Origin: SAR324 cluster bacterium
Lineage (GTDB): Bacteria; SAR324; NAC60-12
Reading direction: 5' to 3'
NCBI GenBank assembly: GCA_015231825.1
Contig: JADGAV010000003.1
Span: 53,424-117,423, forward strand
Length of the DNA stretch: 64,000 bases
The translations under genes were made by a program, and so were the position numbers. This document shows positions 9,017 to 17,733 of this stretch, piece by piece (the stretch's first letter is position 1; each line of letters opens with the position of its first letter). The notes below the pieces were generated by a model, which was not told the origin of the DNA, made no database searches, and saw only the letters and a program-made list of their open reading frames with translations.

Positions 9017-10015
9017 ATGGACATTCAAAAGCCCTATTTGCTTTTTTTGGGAGATGCGGCAGACTCCCTGGCTGCAAAAGTCGCTCAGGGAATACACGAC
9101 TGGCGGCCGGAAAACGTGGTGGGTCAGCTCCGTTTGAAAAACTGCAACGCCGATTTGGGATTGCAGGATATGAACATCCCTGCTGCTGTTGAGGCAGGGG
9201 CAAAAACCCTGGTGGTCGGAGTAGCCAATCGGGGGGGAGTGATTTCTGATTTATGGATCGAAGTTTTGCAGCAGGCGTTGCTTGATGGCCTCGATCTGGC
9301 AGCCGGACTCCACAACAAACTTGCAGATGTTCCACAACTGCGTGCAGCAGCGGATCGTCTCGGCCGAAAGCTGTTCGATGTCCGCCATCCGACCGGAGTC
9401 TTTCCTGTTGCCTCGGGAATCAAACGCTCGGGAAAACGACTACTGACCGTGGGTACTGATTGTTCCTGCGGAAAGATGTACACCTCCCTGGCCATCGAAA
9501 AAGAAATGAGGAGTCGGGGGATCAATGTCGATTTTCGAGCCACGGGTCAGACCGGTATATTGATCACAGGAGCCGGGGTTTCGATCGATGCAGTCGTTTC
9601 AGATTTCATTTCAGGAGCGGTAGAAACTCTCACCCCTGAAAATGATTCCGACCATTGGGATGTGATTGAAGGACAGGGTTCTTTGTTTCACGCTTCCTTC
9701 GCGGGCGTCACCCTCGGCCTCATTCACGGCGCACAACCTGATGCATTGATTCTTTGCCATGAACCAACAAGGACCCACATGCGCGGACTTCCGACTTATT
9801 CGCTTCCAGAAATTGGAGAATGCATGGAAGCAAATTTAAAAGCGGCTCAATTGACAAATCCAAACGTGAAATTTGCAGGAATTTCCGTCAACACATCAAA
9901 ACTTTCAATACCAGAATCCAACAAGTTTTTGGAGGAAACTGAAAATCGCTTCGGGATGGTGACTGTTGATCCTGTCCGCCAGGGAGTGAGTCGAATTGTA
10001 GAGGGTCTTTTATGA
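9017..10015 (+). CDS. DUF1611 protein, probable D-glutamate N-acetyltransferase (DgcN-like)
   Basis: A 332-residue DUF1611 protein. It has the family's P-loop-like GTDCSCGKMYTSL at about residues 148-160, followed by FRATGQTGILI and later EGQGSLFHASFAGV and LCHEPTRTHMRGLP. DgcN of Pseudoalteromonas, in this family, uses acetyl-CoA to make N-acetyl-D-glutamate, which the racemase DgcA converts to the L form. Here the gene overlaps by 4 bp (ATGA at 10012) a DgcA-type racemase gene and is followed by a D-amino acid aminotransferase, so the assignment is supported by context. Other DUF1611 members are unstudied, so the exact substrate is inference. Confidence 0.8.
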   Translation: MDIQKPYLLFLGDAADSLAAKVAQGIHDWRPENVVGQLRLKNCNADLGLQDMNIPAAVEAGAKTLVVGVANRGGVISDLWIEVLQQALLDGLDLAAGLHNKLADVPQLRAAADRLGRKLFDVRHPTGVFPVASGIKRSGKRLLTVGTDCSCGKMYTSLAIEKEMRSRGINVDFRATGQTGILITGAGVSIDAVVSDFISGAVETLTPENDSDHWDVIEGQGSLFHASFAGVTLGLIHGAQPDALILCHEPTRTHMRGLPTYSLPEIGECMEANLKAAQLTNPNVKFAGISVNTSKLSIPESNKFLEETENRFGMVTVDPVRQGVSRIVEGLL

Positions 10016-10992
10016 GTGAAATGATTGTCAAAACAGAATCCTGGCCGATCCGGGGGAGCTTCTCGATTTCGCGCGGCACACGCACCCATGTCGAAGTTGT
10101 TGTGGTAGAACTTCGGGAGGCAAATTCCATTGGAAGGGGAGAATGCATGCCTTATGCACATTATGGCGAATCGGCAGTAGGGGTTTGTGCTCAAATTGAA
10201 GGATTGCGCAATGATTTGGCCAATGGACTGGAACGAGACGGTCTACAAAAACTTCTCCCCGGCGGTGCCGCACGCAACGCGATAGATTGCGCCCTATGGG
10301 ATCTGGAAGCAAAGCGAACAGGCAAGCGGGTGTGGCAACTGGCTGGAATTGATGCCCCTGTTTCTCTGACAAGCGCTTATACCCTTTCCCTGGATACGCC
10401 AGAAAAAATGAAGGAGGCCGCCAGTAAAAATGCTCATCGTCCCCTTTTGAAACTGAAATTATCGGGTCCAGGGGACTTTGACCGAATCGTTGCAGTGAGA
10501 GCGGGCGCGCCTGAACCGCGCATCATAGTGGATGCCAATGAAGCATGGACTTCTGAGATCTACCAGGAATTGGCTCCAAAGCTCATCAGCCTTGGCGTTG
10601 AAATGATAGAACAGCCTCTACCGGCCGGACGTGACGGGAGGCTTGTGGAGATGGCGCGCCCCATCTCTGTTTGTGCCGATGAATCCTGCCACGATCGATC
10701 TTCTCTCAGGGAAATCATTGGGAAATACGACATGATCAACATCAAACTGGACAAAACAGGGGGATTGACCGAAGCATTGAAACTAAAAGCAGAAGCAGAA
10801 TCTGCAGGATTAAAAATTATGGTGGGCTGCATGGTGGCGACCTCCCTCGCAATGGCACCCGCGATACTCCTTGCTCAGGGAGCCAGCGTCGTTGATTTGG
10901 ACGGTCCACTTCTACTCAATGAAGACCGCCTTCACGGATTAAAATACGACAATAGTTTGGTGTATCCGCCCGAATCGAATCTCTGGGGATAA
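10012..10992 (+). CDS. enolase-superfamily racemase/epimerase, probable N-acetyl-glutamate racemase (DgcA-like)
   Basis: A 326-residue member of the muconate-lactonizing subgroup of the enolase superfamily, usually annotated as L-Ala-D/L-Glu epimerase. The barrel shows KLKL (the KxK general base), VDANEAW with metal Asp, MIEQPLP with metal Glu, CADES with metal Asp, and IKLDKTGG with the second catalytic Lys. The N-terminal cap segment GRGECMPYAHYGES is typical of this group. Coupling to the DUF1611 gene by an ATGA overlap argues for N-acetyl-D-Glu to N-acetyl-L-Glu racemisation rather than muropeptide dipeptide epimerisation. Dipeptide epimerase remains the alternative. Confidence 0.85.
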   Translation: MSEMIVKTESWPIRGSFSISRGTRTHVEVVVVELREANSIGRGECMPYAHYGESAVGVCAQIEGLRNDLANGLERDGLQKLLPGGAARNAIDCALWDLEAKRTGKRVWQLAGIDAPVSLTSAYTLSLDTPEKMKEAASKNAHRPLLKLKLSGPGDFDRIVAVRAGAPEPRIIVDANEAWTSEIYQELAPKLISLGVEMIEQPLPAGRDGRLVEMARPISVCADESCHDRSSLREIIGKYDMINIKLDKTGGLTEALKLKAEAESAGLKIMVGCMVATSLAMAPAILLAQGASVVDLDGPLLLNEDRLHGLKYDNSLVYPPESNLWG

Positions 10993-11055
10993 ACGTTCCA
11001 GCAGAAGTATTTTCCGAGTGAAACTGAAAAAACCGCCATTTAATGAGAGAAAGCA

Positions 11056-11910
11056 ATGAGCCGAATTGTTTATGTCAATGGAAACTACGTTCATGAAGAA
11101 GACGCGAAAATCTCGATCTTTGACCGTGGATTTTTATTTGCAGATGGTGTCTATGAAGTGTCCTCTGTTCTGAGGGGAAAACTGATTGACGTTGAACCGC
11201 ACCTGGCGCGTCTCCGCCGTTCTTTACAGGCATTGGAGATGGCTTCGCCTGCAACCGACAAAGAGATTAAAGCCATCCAGGAGGAACTGATCGTTCGCAA
11301 TCAGGTTGAGGAGGGTATGGTTTATCTGCAGGTCACACGGGGAGTCGCCGATCGGACCTTTCATTATCCGGAAGGAGTGGCACCTTCTCTGGTGATGTTC
11401 ACCCGATCCTATGATGTGATCGATATTCCCAAGGCAAAATCCGGTATTTCAATAGTCACTACACCAGACATCCGTTGGGGTCGTCGTGATATCAAAACCG
11501 TCGGACTTCTCGCACCCTGTATGGCCGTCATGATTGCGAAAGCCGCTGGGGCAGATGACGCCTGGATGTTCGAAAACGGCTACATTACGGAAGGCACTGC
11601 CAGCAATGCTTATATTATCAATCAGGAAGGAACTTTGATCACCCGCCATCTGGGAACTGAGATTCTTCATGGCGTCACCCGTAATATTATATTGAACCTG
11701 GCCCGTGAAGAAAATATTAAAATTGAGGAGCGTCCCTTCACTGTGGAAGAAACCTATCTGGCAAACGAAGCTTTTTTTACCGGAGCAACAGCCATCGTCA
11801 TTCCAGTAGTCAAAATCGATGGTAAGCCAATCAGCGATGGCAAACCCGGCCCTGTTTCGAAGCGCCTGCGCAAACTTTATTTTGAAAAAATCTTGTCGGA
11901 AATTAATTAA
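11056..11910 (+). CDS. dat: D-amino acid aminotransferase (class IV PLP aminotransferase)
   Basis: A 284-residue fold-type IV aminotransferase that moves the amino group between D-amino acids and 2-oxo acids. Visible landmarks are ISIFDRGFLFADGVYE near the N-terminus, the PLP-lysine motif RDIKTVGLLA at about residues 142-151, and EGTASNAYII at about 179-188. The length matches D-alanine aminotransferase. It is 63 bp downstream of the DgcA-like gene on the same strand and very probably in the operon, extending the pathway's range to D-Ala and other D-amino acids. Branched-chain aminotransferase is a less likely alternative. Confidence 0.88.
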   Translation: MSRIVYVNGNYVHEEDAKISIFDRGFLFADGVYEVSSVLRGKLIDVEPHLARLRRSLQALEMASPATDKEIKAIQEELIVRNQVEEGMVYLQVTRGVADRTFHYPEGVAPSLVMFTRSYDVIDIPKAKSGISIVTTPDIRWGRRDIKTVGLLAPCMAVMIAKAAGADDAWMFENGYITEGTASNAYIINQEGTLITRHLGTEILHGVTRNIILNLAREENIKIEERPFTVEETYLANEAFFTGATAIVIPVVKIDGKPISDGKPGPVSKRLRKLYFEKILSEIN

Positions 11911-11912
11911 AG

Positions 11913-12884
11913 ATGGAAGAAAAAACAAGCATTCTGGTCGTTGATGACAATCCTGAAAATATAGATGTGGTGGCAGGAATTTTAGGCAATCACTATAAAG
12001 TAAGAGTCGCGCGGAGCGGAGCGTCTGCTCTGAAAAGCATTGCGAAAAACATGTCTGATCTGATTCTTTTAGACATCATGATGCCGGAAATGGATGGTTA
12101 CGAAGTGTGTCATGTTTTAAAAAATGATCCCTCGACCCGAGAAATCCCCATCATTTTTCTGACTGCAAAAAGCGAGGCCAGCGAAATTGTCAAAGGGCTG
12201 AAGCTCGGAGCAGCCGATTACGTGACAAAACCCTTCAATCCTCATGTGCTGCTGGCCCGTATCAACAATATTCTTGAACTGAACCGGCACCGCAGGCAGC
12301 TGGAAGACCTGGTCCTGTCTCGTTCCACCGAATTGAAGGAAGCTCATAAACTGCTGGACAATGCAAAAGCTGCTTCCAGTATTCAAGCCCGGATTCAATC
12401 TTTTCAGGTAAGCATTCCCAGCCAAATGAAATATGTCAGGGAGTTGCTCAGTTATCTCAGTGCTTGTTACACCCCTCTCTGCAAAATCCACAATCTGAGC
12501 GTAACTCATCTGGGATTGTCGTTGAATGAATCTCTCTTCAATGCTGTTATTCACGGAAATTTGGAAGTTCCTTCTTCATTGAAGGAAGAAGACTGGAACC
12601 TTTTTGACGCACTATTAAAAGAACGTGAAGGAATTCCGGAATATGCAGAAAGGATGGTGTGCTTTCATTATCAGGTGGGTGATCAAGAATTGAAAATTGA
12701 GATTGAAGATCAGGGGAACGGGTTTGACCCCAGTAAATTGCCAGACCCCAATGATCCTGATGCCTTTTTATCCAGTGGACGGGGCATCCTCTTGATCCGT
12801 TCATTTATGGATCGTGTCGAATGGAATGAAAAAGGAAATAAAATCAAAATGTGTAAATCTTTCTCCAGATCCGCCAGGGACTGA
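11913..12884 (+). CDS. receiver domain fused to anti-sigma-kinase-like HATPase
   Basis: A 323-residue two-component protein starting 2 bp after the aminotransferase stop. An N-terminal receiver domain shows the acidic pair at Asp11/Asp12, phospho-acceptor Asp54 (LILLDIMMPEMDGYEV), conserved Thr at about 84 and Lys106 (VTKPF). After a coiled-coil linker comes a histidine-kinase-like ATPase with N box (NAVIHGNLE), G1 box (DQGNGFDP) and G2 box (GRGILLIRSFMD). This is the RsbW/SpoIIAB style, and no phospho-accepting H box is visible. It probably acts in a partner-switching or serine-kinase pathway. Translational coupling to the D-amino-acid genes is notable but may be incidental. Confidence 0.82.
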   Translation: MEEKTSILVVDDNPENIDVVAGILGNHYKVRVARSGASALKSIAKNMSDLILLDIMMPEMDGYEVCHVLKNDPSTREIPIIFLTAKSEASEIVKGLKLGAADYVTKPFNPHVLLARINNILELNRHRRQLEDLVLSRSTELKEAHKLLDNAKAASSIQARIQSFQVSIPSQMKYVRELLSYLSACYTPLCKIHNLSVTHLGLSLNESLFNAVIHGNLEVPSSLKEEDWNLFDALLKEREGIPEYAERMVCFHYQVGDQELKIEIEDQGNGFDPSKLPDPNDPDAFLSSGRGILLIRSFMDRVEWNEKGNKIKMCKSFSRSARD

Positions 12885-13141
12885 AAAACTTCATTTCCTA
12901 TCGATCCGTTGAAGAAGAAAATGGCAAATATTCAAAAATCCAGGATGATATCACTACCCGGCTGCAGAAAAAAGCCAAGACTTCCTTTTTCCTTCACATT
13001 CCGGACGTTCCAGTTTTTCCATTCTACTTTCCTCTGCAGTGAGGCTTTCGAGAGGAATTAATACGGCAATATTTTTCAGGAACGGTTGTTGATTCCTGAA
13101 AAGTGACCGATCACTCCCACGATTTCGGAAGAGAGGCTTCC

Positions 13142-14284
13142 ATGAATACAATTTATAAAATTTCTGGATGGATACCGGTGGTCTGCGCGCTGATAGTCCT
13201 CTTTCCCGTTCTTAGCAAGGCTTTGCAGCTGAAACAGGTCTATCCGGATATTAAATTGAACCGTCCTGTCCATTTGACAAACGCGCGTGACGGAAGCGGA
13301 AGCCTTTATGTGGTGGAACAGGAAGGTGTGATCAAAGTGATCTCAAAAAAGTCCGCCAGTTCAGAAATATTCCTCGATATACGCGACAGGGTTCGCAGTC
13401 AGGGTAATGAGGAAGGATTGCTTTCATTAGCCTTTCATCCCGATTACCTGCAAAATAGGATCTTTTTTGTCAATTACACTGCCAGTGCTCCCAGACGCAG
13501 CGTCATTTCCAGATTTCGTGCGGCACCACGAAATTCAAACCAGGCCCTGGTGAACAGTGAAGAACGGATTCTTGAAATCAAACAACCCTATGGAAATCAC
13601 AATGGTGGTCAGATTGCATTTGGTCCCGACGACTATTTGTACATAGGAATGGGAGATGGAGGAAGTGGCGGAGATCCTTTGGGAAACGGCCAGAATCTGA
13701 AAACCCTGCTGGGGGCCATCCTCAGGATCAACATCAACAGAAAAGCTGCCAGTGTTTCCTACACGATTCCCGCAGACAATCCTTTCATCAAAAATACAGG
13801 CGCTCGTGCTGAAATATGGGCCTACGGGTTGAGGAATCCCTGGCGTTTTAGTTTTGACCGTCTGACCGGGGAGCTTTATGCCGGCGACGTCGGGCAAAAC
13901 CGTTTTGAAGAAATCAACTTAATTCAAAAGGGAATGAACTATGGATGGAACACCATGGAGGGGACCCATTGTTTTGCACCTCCAATCCGGTGCAGCCAAA
14001 AGAATTTGACCCTGCCTCTTATAGAATACGACCACAGTCAGGGAATTTCAGTGACCGGAGGTGTGGTCTATCGTGGGAAACATATAAAATCCCTGGAAGG
14101 AAGCTATCTTTATGGGGACTACGGCTCCGGAAACATCTGGGCTTTCTCTCAAAAAGATGGTCGGGTTTCACAGCACAGGCTCTTGTTTCAAACCCGTATC
14201 AATATTGCCAGTTTTGGGGAAAATGAAACTGGAGAAGTATTTGTCGTTGGCCTGGAAGGAGCTCTCTATCAAATCGTCGAGTAA
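13142..14284 (+). CDS. PQQ-dependent aldose sugar dehydrogenase (soluble GDH family)
   Basis: A 380-residue exported six-bladed beta-propeller of the soluble PQQ glucose/aldose sugar dehydrogenase family (YliI-like). A signal peptide ends near SKALQ. Family landmarks include RPVHLTNARDGSGSLYVVEQEG, LSLAFHPDY with the catalytic His, NHNGGQIAFGPD, YIGMGDGGSGGDP, LRNPWRFSFD and YGWNTMEGTHCF. It oxidises sugars in the periplasm if PQQ is supplied; no pqq genes are in the window. The start at 13142 is taken in preference to the upstream GTG at 13103 because it places the signal peptide correctly and follows gaagagagg. Confidence 0.88.
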   Translation: MNTIYKISGWIPVVCALIVLFPVLSKALQLKQVYPDIKLNRPVHLTNARDGSGSLYVVEQEGVIKVISKKSASSEIFLDIRDRVRSQGNEEGLLSLAFHPDYLQNRIFFVNYTASAPRRSVISRFRAAPRNSNQALVNSEERILEIKQPYGNHNGGQIAFGPDDYLYIGMGDGGSGGDPLGNGQNLKTLLGAILRININRKAASVSYTIPADNPFIKNTGARAEIWAYGLRNPWRFSFDRLTGELYAGDVGQNRFEEINLIQKGMNYGWNTMEGTHCFAPPIRCSQKNLTLPLIEYDHSQGISVTGGVVYRGKHIKSLEGSYLYGDYGSGNIWAFSQKDGRVSQHRLLFQTRINIASFGENETGEVFVVGLEGALYQIVE

Positions 14285-14298
14285 ACCGGTATTTCTAA

Positions 14299-15792
14299 AT
14301 GCAAGAAATCACGATTGATCAGCTCCAGGAAATGATGGAAACAGGAGTTTCCAGTGCAAGAACAATTACTGAACAGTACCTGGCGCGAATTGAAAAAATC
14401 GACCGGCAGGGGCCTGCCCTGAATTCAATCATTGAGATCAATCCAGACGCGCTGGCCATTGCTGATTCTCTGGATAAGGAAAGAACTGAAACCGGTCCTC
14501 GAAGCCCCCTGCACGGGATTCCTATTTTGATCAAGGACAATATTGATACCGCCGATCAAATGATGACGACTGCCGGTTCGCTGGCACTTCTGGGGTCCTT
14601 TGCTGCCAAAGATTCATTTGTTGCTCAAAGACTCCGCGAAAATGGTGCCGTGATCCTCGGTAAAACGAATCTCAGTGAATGGGCGAACTTTCGATCAAAG
14701 AAGTCCAGCAGCGGTTGGAGCAGTCGTGGTGGCCAGACCCGCAACCCTTACGCTTTGGACAGAAATCCATTCGGCTCCAGCGCCGGTTCAGGTGTTGCCG
14801 TCTCTGCCAGTCTCTGTGCTGCAGCGGTTGGGACTGAAACCGATGGTTCAATCATTATGCCCTCATCGGCGTGTTCCATTGTCGGTATCAAACCCACAGT
14901 TGGGCTGATAGGAAGATCAGGAATCATTCCGATTGCCCACAGTCAGGACACTCCGGGACCAATGGCACGGACCGTCAGAGATGCGGCTATCCTCCTCGGC
15001 GGACTGACAGGTATTGATTCAAAAGATTCGGCAAGCCAGAAAAATGCAGGAAAGTTTTTTTCTGACTACACGCAGTTTCTGGATGCTCAGGGGATGAATC
15101 GGGCGAGAATCGGAATCGCGCGCAACTTCTTTGGGTTTCAGGTTAAGGTCGATAAAATCTTCAATGCGGCCATTGAGAAAATGAAACAACTGGGGGCTGA
15201 AATTATTGATCCTGTATATATTAACCATCTTCCAAAAATGAAGGAATACGAACTGGAACTGATGCTTTTTGAATATAAAAATGGATTGAATGACTATTTG
15301 CAAGGACGCCGGCCGGCAGGAGCAGTAAATTCCTTAAGCGAAGTGATTGCATTCAATGAGAACAATCAAGATCAGGTGATGCCATATTTTGGACAGGATC
15401 TTCTCTTGAGGGCGGAAGCAAAAGGATCCTTGCGTGAAGAACCGTACCTCAGGGCTGTTGAAGAATGTCACCGGCTTTCAAGAACTGAAGGGATTGATCA
15501 GGTTCTTCAGGAACAACGGCTGGATGCAATTGCAGCCCCAAGTGCCGGTCCACCATGCTTGACAGATCTGGTGAATGGAGACCACTTCACCGGAAGCAGC
15601 AGCCGCCCTGCCGCGATCGCAGGTTATCCAAACATCACAGTCCCGGCAGGCTATATTTTCGGACTTCCTGTCGGAATTTCATTTTTCAGCACGGCCTATC
15701 AGGAGCCCAGGCTGATCAAACTGGCCTTTGCATTTGAGCAGGCCTCTCCAGTGCGGCATCCTCCGCAATTTCTCGCCAGCGCACATTTGTAG
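14299..15792 (+). CDS. amidase signature family hydrolase
   Basis: A 497-residue amidase-signature enzyme with the Ser-cisSer-Lys triad: Lys79 (ILIKDNIDTA), a Ser near 160 in FGSSAGSG and nucleophile Ser184 in ETDGSIIMPSS. GPMARTVRDAA is also conserved. The usual GGSSGGS is here FGSSAGSG. Members hydrolyse diverse amides; GatA is unlikely because the surroundings lack gatB/gatC and the sequence is closer to stand-alone amidases of the Asp-tRNA-independent type. It starts 14 bp after the sugar dehydrogenase stop, so co-transcription is probable. Substrate unknown. Confidence 0.88.
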   Translation: MQEITIDQLQEMMETGVSSARTITEQYLARIEKIDRQGPALNSIIEINPDALAIADSLDKERTETGPRSPLHGIPILIKDNIDTADQMMTTAGSLALLGSFAAKDSFVAQRLRENGAVILGKTNLSEWANFRSKKSSSGWSSRGGQTRNPYALDRNPFGSSAGSGVAVSASLCAAAVGTETDGSIIMPSSACSIVGIKPTVGLIGRSGIIPIAHSQDTPGPMARTVRDAAILLGGLTGIDSKDSASQKNAGKFFSDYTQFLDAQGMNRARIGIARNFFGFQVKVDKIFNAAIEKMKQLGAEIIDPVYINHLPKMKEYELELMLFEYKNGLNDYLQGRRPAGAVNSLSEVIAFNENNQDQVMPYFGQDLLLRAEAKGSLREEPYLRAVEECHRLSRTEGIDQVLQEQRLDAIAAPSAGPPCLTDLVNGDHFTGSSSRPAAIAGYPNITVPAGYIFGLPVGISFFSTAYQEPRLIKLAFAFEQASPVRHPPQFLASAHL

Positions 15793-15805
15793 ATTTAAAG
15801 CCCGC

Positions 15806-16753
15806 CTAATTCTTTGAATTGGTTTCCAATCCTGCCGACGCCAGCAGATCTTCCAGCTGACTCAAATCTGCAGGAAGCAGGACGCGGGTTTCTCCTTTTG
15901 CCAGCAACCCGAATTGAGTCAGATATCTTTTTGCCAGCTGAAGTCTGATAGATTCCGTGCCGTTTTCCCGTGCAATGGCTTCCCCGACCTGGGCAATAGA
16001 GACGGCCGTCGCGTCAGCAATAGCCAGAATGGCCTGGGCTTTTCCTTCTGCTTCATTGATTCGCCGCTGCTTTTCTCCTTCTGATTTATTGATCATTTCG
16101 GCTTTGACCCCTTCAGACCGATTGATCTGACTGATCATTTTCCCTTCCGACTCAGCAATGATCGCTCTCCGTTTCCGTTCCGCAGAAACCTGTTTTTCCA
16201 TAGAGTCGGTCACCGAGGCAGGAGGAACAATGCTTCTTATTTCGTACCGATGCACCTGAATGCCCCAGGCGCTGCCCGCCTCACTCAACACTTCCACGAC
16301 TCGAGCACTCATGATATCCCGTTCCTCAAATGTCCGGTCCAGCTCCATGGTTCCAATCACGGAACGAATGGTGGTCTGTGCCAACTGAATGGCAGCTTCA
16401 CGGTAGTCTGTCACCCCGTAACTCGCTTTTCGGGGAGAATCCACTCTGATATACATGATTCCGTCGACCTCCACCTGTACATTGTCTTTGGTGAAACACT
16501 CCTGAGGCATCACCTCAACTGATTCCTCTTTTTCAGTCTGTTTATAGGCAACGGCTTCAATAAAAGGAATCAAAGCATGAAGCCCGGGTTCCAGGGTCCG
16601 GTGGTATTTCCCCAACCGTTCGACCACATAGGCTGTTTTTGTTGGGACAAAGTTGATAGCGCCAATGAATTTCTTGACGAAGATCATGAAAACAAATCCC
16701 CAGAAAATAAAATTAAAACTGCCTAAAATATCAAATCCTGCCAAAAATTCCAT
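15806..16753 (-). CDS. SPFH/band 7 protein (paraslipin/QmcA type), second copy
   Basis: A 315-residue SPFH protein with one N-terminal membrane helix (about 10-27), the band-7 opening VPTKTAYVVERLGKYHRTL, and IRSVIGTMELDRTFEERD, followed by the long Ala/Glu-rich coiled coil (AIIAESEGKM, INEAEGKAQAILAIA) and a C-terminal GLLAKGETRVLLPADL. Such proteins form large membrane-associated cages, often with an NfeD partner. It lies last in an apparent nfeD-SPFH-SPFH operon. It shares about the same architecture as its upstream neighbour, indicating duplication. Confidence 0.9.
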   Translation of the reverse strand: MEFLAGFDILGSFNFIFWGFVFMIFVKKFIGAINFVPTKTAYVVERLGKYHRTLEPGLHALIPFIEAVAYKQTEKEESVEVMPQECFTKDNVQVEVDGIMYIRVDSPRKASYGVTDYREAAIQLAQTTIRSVIGTMELDRTFEERDIMSARVVEVLSEAGSAWGIQVHRYEIRSIVPPASVTDSMEKQVSAERKRRAIIAESEGKMISQINRSEGVKAEMINKSEGEKQRRINEAEGKAQAILAIADATAVSIAQVGEAIARENGTESIRLQLAKRYLTQFGLLAKGETRVLLPADLSQLEDLLASAGLETNSKN

Positions 16754-16809
16754 GTTACCTCACTGTTTCAGATTAAGTGTTCTCTTGGTTCTTCTGCCAC
16801 TCAGCTGCC

Positions 16810-17733
16810 TCACACCTTTTCCCTTGATTGAGGAATCCCGTCTGAAACACGCGTGATTCCTTCAAAAAAACCTTTGATATTGGCCAATTGCGCCGGAACT
16901 ACGGAAACATCGGCGTTTTGTACAATTTCTCCAAATTCTTCGATGAAGTGTTCCTTGATCTGCATGGCCACGGCTTCATTCCCTCCCGGTTTTGAAATAG
17001 CATCTGAAATCATGTTGATTCCTTTTGCTGTTGCCTCAGAGACCAAGCGAATTTCCTGGGCTTTTCCCTCCGCTTCATTGATGCGTTTGGTTCGTTCTCC
17101 CTCGGAGTAATTAATCCGCTCCTGTTTTTCTCCAGTTGAAGCATTGATTGTCGCCTGTTTGTGTGCCTCTGCAATGGTTATTTCAGCACGTTTTTCCCGT
17201 TCCGCTTCCATCTGCTGTTCCAAGGTCGCAATCATGGTTTCTGAAGGCGTGATGTCCTTGATTTCGTACCGTAAGACCTTGATTCCCCATGGATCAGATG
17301 CACGGTCCACTTCCTTGACAATATTCTCATTCAGACTGTCCCGTTCAGAAAATGTTTGATCCAAAGTCAACTTGCCAATTTCAGAACGCATTGTGGTTTG
17401 GGCCATATTGGTGCTGGCACGCGCATAATTCTCAATTCCGTAACAGGCCTTATAGGAATCAAATACTTTCAAGTAGACAATCCCGTCCACGCTCACCTGA
17501 ATATTGTCTTTGGAAATGCAATTTTGCCGTTCTACATCAAAAAACTGTTCTCGTATGTCAACACGGTAGGCGATTTTATCGACCAGAGGAATCAGGAAAT
17601 GAAATCCGGGTTCGAGAACATTTTGAAATTTTCCAAAACGCTCTTTGATCAGGTTTTGATGGTTGGGCACAATAATGAAACCCAATTTGAGCACAACCAG
17701 GAATACAAGCAAAAGGATCGTCAGTGTCGTCAT
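16810..17733 (-). CDS. SPFH/band 7 protein (paraslipin type), first copy
   Basis: A 307-residue SPFH protein: N-terminal membrane helix (residues about 4-22), VPNHQNLIKERFGKFQNVLEPG, MRSEIGKLTLDQTFSERDSL, then the repeated EKQERINYSEGERTKRINEAEG coiled-coil region, here broken into short segments, and a shorter C-terminus than its paralogue. Its start overlaps the NfeD-like stop by 4 bp (ATGA, 17730-17733), showing translational coupling. The NfeD partner is expected to bind the SPFH oligomer in the inner membrane. Confidence 0.9.
   Translation of the reverse strand: MTTLTILLLVFLVVLKLGFIIVPNHQNLIKERFGKFQNVLEPGFHFLIPLVDKIAYRVDIREQFFDVERQNCISKDNIQVSVDGIVYLKVFDSYKACYGIENYARASTNMAQTTMRSEIGKLTLDQTFSERDSLNENIVKEVDRASDPWGIKVLRYEIKDITPSETMIATLEQQMEAEREKRAEITIAEAHKQATINASTGEKQERINYSEGERTKRINEAEGKAQEIRLVSEATAKGINMISDAISKPGGNEAVAMQIKEHFIEEFGEIVQNADVSVVPAQLANIKGFFEGITRVSDGIPQSREKV

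Noticed and set aside
11449..11928. Antisense 159-residue frame over the D-amino acid aminotransferase
   Set aside because: Shadow of a real gene; no family resemblance and no ribosome-binding site.
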